A stretch of 24,372 bases of DNA from an uncultured Gammaproteobacteria bacterium (GTDB lineage Bacteria > Pseudomonadota > Gammaproteobacteria > Rariloculales > Rariloculaceae). A program made the position numbers and the translations under genes. Shown here one piece after another: positions 21,466-24,372 of this stretch (within the stretch, counting starts at the first letter, position 1; each line of letters starts with the position of its first letter). Where the stretch lies: NCBI GenBank assembly GCA_946887385.1, contig CAMPKU010000033.1, positions 1 to 24,372 of the forward strand, read 5' to 3'. The notes below the pieces were generated by a model. The model had not been told where the DNA came from. It ran no database searches and saw nothing but the letters and a program-made list of their open reading frames with translations.

Positions 21466-22551
21466 TCAAGTCGCAACCTCCTTCCATCGAAACAGCCGGA
21501 TCGCGAGCACCAATCCGAGTGCCAGCCAAACGACGAGCCCGATCACCGTGGGGATCTGCTCGATCAGCGAGCGCCCATTCACGATCACCTCGCGCACGCC
21601 GGAAACGACGTAGGTCAGCGGCAGCGCCTTCGCGATCGGTTGCAGCGCATCGGGCATCGACTCCACCGAGAAGAACACGCCCGACAGGAACATCTGCGGC
21701 AGCGTGATGAGGTTGCCGAGCAGCATGATCGACTGCTGCGTCTTCGCGAGACTGCCCATGCAGAAGCCGAGGCAGAGGAAGATCGCCGAGCCGACGAAGA
21801 TCAGCACGAGCAGCTCGAGCAGATTGCCGACCACGGGCACGTCGAGAAGAACAACCGCGATGGCCAGCAACAAGGTGACTTGAGTCACGGTAATAGCGAG
21901 GCGCGCGAGCACGATGCCCGTGATGAAATCCCTCGGCCTGATTGGCGTGACGAACAGCCGCTTCAGGATGCCCTTACGCCGATATTCGACGATGTTGTAG
22001 CCGCTGCCGGCCACGCTGATCTGCATGATCGTGAGCGCGAGCAACCCCGGCACGAGGAAATCGATGTAGCGCTGCGAACGCGCCTGCACGTCGACCACGG
22101 TCAACGGAAAGAGCGGCTCCGTGCCGCGCATCTCACGTTCTATGCCGAGCAGCGTTTGCTCGATGAGCGGTGTGAGCATGGCCGTCTGCCGGGCTTGGGC
22201 GGCGTCGACGAGCATCGTGAGGTCGGCCGCCTGCTCGCCGCCGCGAAAATCTTCGGGCAGGATGAGCACGAGCGCTCTGTCGCCCTCCACCACCTCTTGT
22301 CTCAGCTTATCCTCATCGCCGGTGGTCACGGCGAACAGCGGCTGGGCCTTCAGTGCCGCAATGAACTCCGCGCTGAACTCGGTCTGCGCATAATCGACCA
22401 CGCCGATCTCGAGCGGCTCGTCGCCGCCGGCCGTGGCGATGCCGAAGATCACCATGAACGTGATCGGAAAGAACAACGTGAAGAAGATCGCCTGCCGATC
22501 CTTGGAAAAGATTTTCAGAAACGTGCGTGCCATGACCAGGCTCGATCCCAT
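21466..22551 (-). CDS. ABC-2 type transporter permease
   Basis: A 361-residue membrane subunit of an ABC exporter. One helix near residues 20-40 (FFTLFFPITFMVIFGIA) is followed by a periplasmic domain of about 120 residues (LEIGVVDYAQTEFSAEF to SQRYIDFLVPG), then five or more helices, the ABC-2/YhhJ-like layout. The conserved stretch EYRRKGILKRLFVTPIRPRDF marks the coupling loop to the ATPase. ATG 22551 is chosen because AGGGAA lies 8 bases upstream and it begins 4 bases after the ATPase stop; an ATG at 22572 would overlap that gene. The substrate is probably a hydrophobic drug, lipid or polysaccharide (inference). Confidence 0.9.
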   Translation of the reverse strand: MGSSLVMARTFLKIFSKDRQAIFFTLFFPITFMVIFGIATAGGDEPLEIGVVDYAQTEFSAEFIAALKAQPLFAVTTGDEDKLRQEVVEGDRALVLILPEDFRGGEQAADLTMLVDAAQARQTAMLTPLIEQTLLGIEREMRGTEPLFPLTVVDVQARSQRYIDFLVPGLLALTIMQISVAGSGYNIVEYRRKGILKRLFVTPIRPRDFITGIVLARLAITVTQVTLLLAIAVVLLDVPVVGNLLELLVLIFVGSAIFLCLGFCMGSLAKTQQSIMLLGNLITLPQMFLSGVFFSVESMPDALQPIAKALPLTYVVSGVREVIVNGRSLIEQIPTVIGLVVWLALGLVLAIRLFRWKEVAT

Positions 22552-22555
22552 CGCG

Positions 22556-23362
22556 TTATTCCCTGAGCACATGCCCGGTCAAGGTGAGGAAAACATCCTC
22601 GAGGTTGCCCGCCGTGCGCTTGACGGGCGGCTCGGGTGCGTACTGGGCGATGAGGCTTGCGGGCGAGCCTTCGGCGATGATCTTGCCGTGATCCATGATC
22701 GCGATGCGCCGGCACAAATGCTCGGCTTCTTCCATGTTATGAGTGGTTAGAACGATCGTAGTGCCGGATTCGTTGAGACTCTCGACGAGCTTCCAGAGAT
22801 TGCGCTTCGCCTGCGGGTCGAGGCCGGTGGTGGGCTCGTCAAGAAACAGCACCTTGGGCTCGTTGACGAGCGCGCTCGCGATCGAGAATCGCTGTCTCTG
22901 CCCGCCCGACAAGGCGGCCGGCTTCGCATGCGCTTTTTCCTCGAGCTGCACGCGCTCGAGCAGCGCGATCGGATCGCCGTCGCGGTGAAAAAGACGGCTG
23001 AAGAGCTTCAGCAGGTCGTAAAGCGTAAGGTGATCGAAATACTCGTTCGCCTGTAGCTGCACGCCGATGATCTGCTTCACCTTGTGCGGTTCGGCTTTCA
23101 CGTCGAGGCCGGCGATCCACGCACCGCCGCCGTCGATGTCCGTAAGCCCCTCGAGCATCTCCAGTGTCGTGGTCTTACCCGCGCCGTTTGGGCCCAGGAT
23201 GCCGAAGACCTCGCCGGCTGCGATTGCGAACGAGACGCCGTCGACGGCAAAAAAATGCTCGTTCTTGCTGCCCGGCTTAGCGTAGCGCTTGCGCAACTGA
23301 TCGGCTTTGACGATCGCCGCGGGATCGAAACTGAGCTCTGAGGGGTTCACTGCATCTATCAT
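22556..23362 (-). CDS. ABC transporter ATP-binding protein
   Basis: A 268-residue ATPase subunit. Walker A GPNGAGKTT lies at residues 57-65, with a Q-loop around GVQLQAN, ABC signature ALSGGQRQRFS, Walker B VLFLDEPTTGLD and H-loop TTHNMEEAE. The CcmA/DrrA-like exporter pattern and the C-terminal NLEDVFLTLTG fit partners of ABC-2 permeases. It begins the two-gene exporter unit, 4 bases ahead of the permease. The 193-base spacer upstream (23363-23555), shared with the divergent RNase HII gene, contains an AGCGG/CCGCT inverted repeat around 23404-23420 but no promoter I trust. Confidence 0.95.
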   Translation of the reverse strand: MIDAVNPSELSFDPAAIVKADQLRKRYAKPGSKNEHFFAVDGVSFAIAAGEVFGILGPNGAGKTTTLEMLEGLTDIDGGGAWIAGLDVKAEPHKVKQIIGVQLQANEYFDHLTLYDLLKLFSRLFHRDGDPIALLERVQLEEKAHAKPAALSGGQRQRFSIASALVNEPKVLFLDEPTTGLDPQAKRNLWKLVESLNESGTTIVLTTHNMEEAEHLCRRIAIMDHGKIIAEGSPASLIAQYAPEPPVKRTAGNLEDVFLTLTGHVLRE

Positions 23363-23555
23363 CGAGTCGTTCGCATTTGAGGCCGCGCGGCGCGGTCAGG
23401 TTAGCGGCAAATTACCGCTGCCGCCAATCGAATCGCGCGCAGCGCCGCCTGCGACGCGAGCAATGCTCGACCCACAGCGGCGCCGCGGCACGGGGTCTTG
23501 TGGCCCGCCGCCACGTTGGCTAAGTTGCGGCTCCGGAACCTCTGGATTGGCACCC

Positions 23556-24372
23556 GTGCCCTCGACGCTGTCGAAATTGTCGATCGATCAAATTCGCGAG
23601 CGCTACGCGCGCGCCGACGGGCCCGTCAGCCCGCAAACGCTGAACAAGCTCAAGCGCGACCCGAGACACGGCGTGCGGCTGATCTATGCCACGCTCAAGA
23701 AGCGCTACGAGCGCAACAGCGCCGAGCGCACCCGCCTCGACGCCATGCTGAATTTCGAGCGCGTGCTGTGGCGCGCCGGGGTTGAGCACATCGCGGGCGT
23801 GGATGAGGTTGGCATGGGTCCGTTGGCGGGCCCTGTGATTGCCGCAGCCGTGGTATTCCCGCCGCACACCGAGCTCAGCGGCATCGACGATTCGAAAAAG
23901 CTCGACCTCGAGCAGCGCGCAGACGCCGAGCGCCGCATCCGCGCCGCCGCGAGCGGCATCGGCATTGGCCGCGCCGAAGTCGCGGAAATCGATACCATCA
24001 ATATCTATCATGCCGGCCTGCTCGCGATGCGGCGCGCCGTGGAAGCGCTACCGATGCGGCCGCAGCACGTGCTCGTCGATGCGCGCAGCATCCCGAACGT
24101 CGACGTGCCGCAGAACTGCTTCGACAAAGGCGACGGCCTCGATTTTTCGATCGCAGCCGCGTCGATCGTCGCAAAAGTGCACCGGGATCGCTTGATGGAC
24201 GAGCTCGCGGGCGAGCATCCCGGTTACGGCTTCGAACGCCACAAGGGTTACTGCACGCCCGAGCACCAGGACGCGATCCGCCGGCTCGGCCCGTGCGCCA
24301 TTCACCGCCAATCGTTCACGTTCATTCGCGAGCTACGCGGCGAGTACTCCGCGTTGTTCTACGACTTGAAGG
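23556..24372 (+). CDS. rnhB: Ribonuclease HII, long form, divergent motif (3' end cut by window)
   Basis: RNase HII cleaves RNA in RNA/DNA hybrids and excises single ribonucleotides from DNA. At least 272 residues are present and the frame runs off the window. The catalytic core starts with GVDEVG (Asp83, Glu84), continues with INIYHAG, VLVDARSI and SIAAASIVAKVHRDRLM, and ends with HKGYCTPEH. A ~75-residue N-terminal extension (ERYARADGPVSPQTLNKLKR, then DPRHGVRLIYATLKKRYE) resembles that of Bacillus-type RNase HII, unlike the ~200-residue enterobacterial enzyme. The usual Gly-Arg-Gly motif reads GMG and HKGYGT reads HKGYCT. The start is uncertain: GTG 23556 best fits the family; TTG 23547 and ATG 23463 are also in frame. 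It is not in the usual lpxB-rnhB-dnaE setting. Confidence 0.88.
   Translation, partial: MPSTLSKLSIDQIRERYARADGPVSPQTLNKLKRDPRHGVRLIYATLKKRYERNSAERTRLDAMLNFERVLWRAGVEHIAGVDEVGMGPLAGPVIAAAVVFPPHTELSGIDDSKKLDLEQRADAERRIRAAASGIGIGRAEVAEIDTINIYHAGLLAMRRAVEALPMRPQHVLVDARSIPNVDVPQNCFDKGDGLDFSIAAASIVAKVHRDRLMDELAGEHPGYGFERHKGYCTPEHQDAIRRLGPCAIHRQSFTFIRELRGEYSALFYDLK

Noticed and set aside
21283..22566. 427-codon open frame on the + strand over the ABC permease
   Set aside because: Antisense of a clear ABC-2 permease; its charged translation (Glu/Arg/His/Asp) is the usual mirror of membrane-protein codons.
23029..23038. Third copy of a CGTAAGG-like sequence
   Set aside because: It lies within the ABC ATPase coding region, matches only in part and has no promoter context.
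23363..23555. Small RNA or promoter in the divergent spacer before rnhB
   Set aside because: Only a short AGCGG/CCGCT repeat and poor -10/-35 matches; nothing beyond chance.

Overview
The window is high-GC, almost fully coding DNA (about 25 genes on both strands, short spacers, GTG and TTG starts). It reads as the chromosome of a free-living Gram-negative bacterium: there are Sec signal peptides, a lipobox, periplasmic thiol oxidoreductases, ApaH and periplasmic PQQ dehydrogenases. Proteobacteria is likely, and an environmental gammaproteobacterium (Steroidobacter/Nevskia-like) fits the mix of PQQ lipoproteins, DUF6152 and winged-helix/TolB/TPR regulators. This placement is inference, not proof. 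I see no rRNA, tRNA, CRISPR array, IS element, phage or integration site.

Layout. 96-4977 (+): an MFS carrier, a secreted PQQ dehydrogenase, a CHAD-domain protein and ApaH form a tightly packed run, followed by a small anchored hypothetical protein (5019-5522). 5519-9301 (-): an MBL-fold hydrolase, a PQQ-dependent dehydrogenase lipoprotein and a methylenetetrahydrofolate-reductase-like enzyme. 9396-10869 (+): a Bax-inhibitor-1 family membrane protein with a clear intrinsic terminator, then a YceI-family periplasmic protein. 10874-13997 (-): two secreted proteins (one DUF6152) behind their own promoter, and a large winged-helix/TolB-like/TPR regulator. 14194-17040 (+): a small secreted protein ending in a metzincin-type zinc motif, then a flavin monooxygenase/acyl-CoA-dehydrogenase-fold enzyme paired with an O-methyltransferase. 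17010-21443: a thiol-redox block. 21466-23362 (-): an ABC exporter (ATPase plus permease). 23556-end (+): a divergent long-form RNase HII, cut by the window edge.

The most interesting block is 17010-20730. An ECF sigma factor (19226-19780) overlaps by ATGA an anti-sigma factor (19777-20730). The anti-sigma factor has a cytoplasmic zinc-binding ZAS domain, one membrane helix and then a complete periplasmic DsbA-type thioredoxin domain (CEPC active site, cis-Pro). A stand-alone DsbA-like protein (CGGC) is transcribed divergently and is visibly a close paralogue of the fused domain. The next gene on that strand encodes a secreted protein with six cysteines. The shared intergenic region carries two mirror-image copies of the same bipartite promoter-like signature (CGTAAGGAAA, then CGT 15 bases after GTAAGG), one pointing at each transcription unit. 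Together this looks like a self-regulated envelope thiol-stress circuit in which the sensor is itself a disulfide oxidoreductase homologue.

Start sites were chosen by Shine-Dalgarno spacing, signal-peptide position and family alignment from memory. No database search was run.
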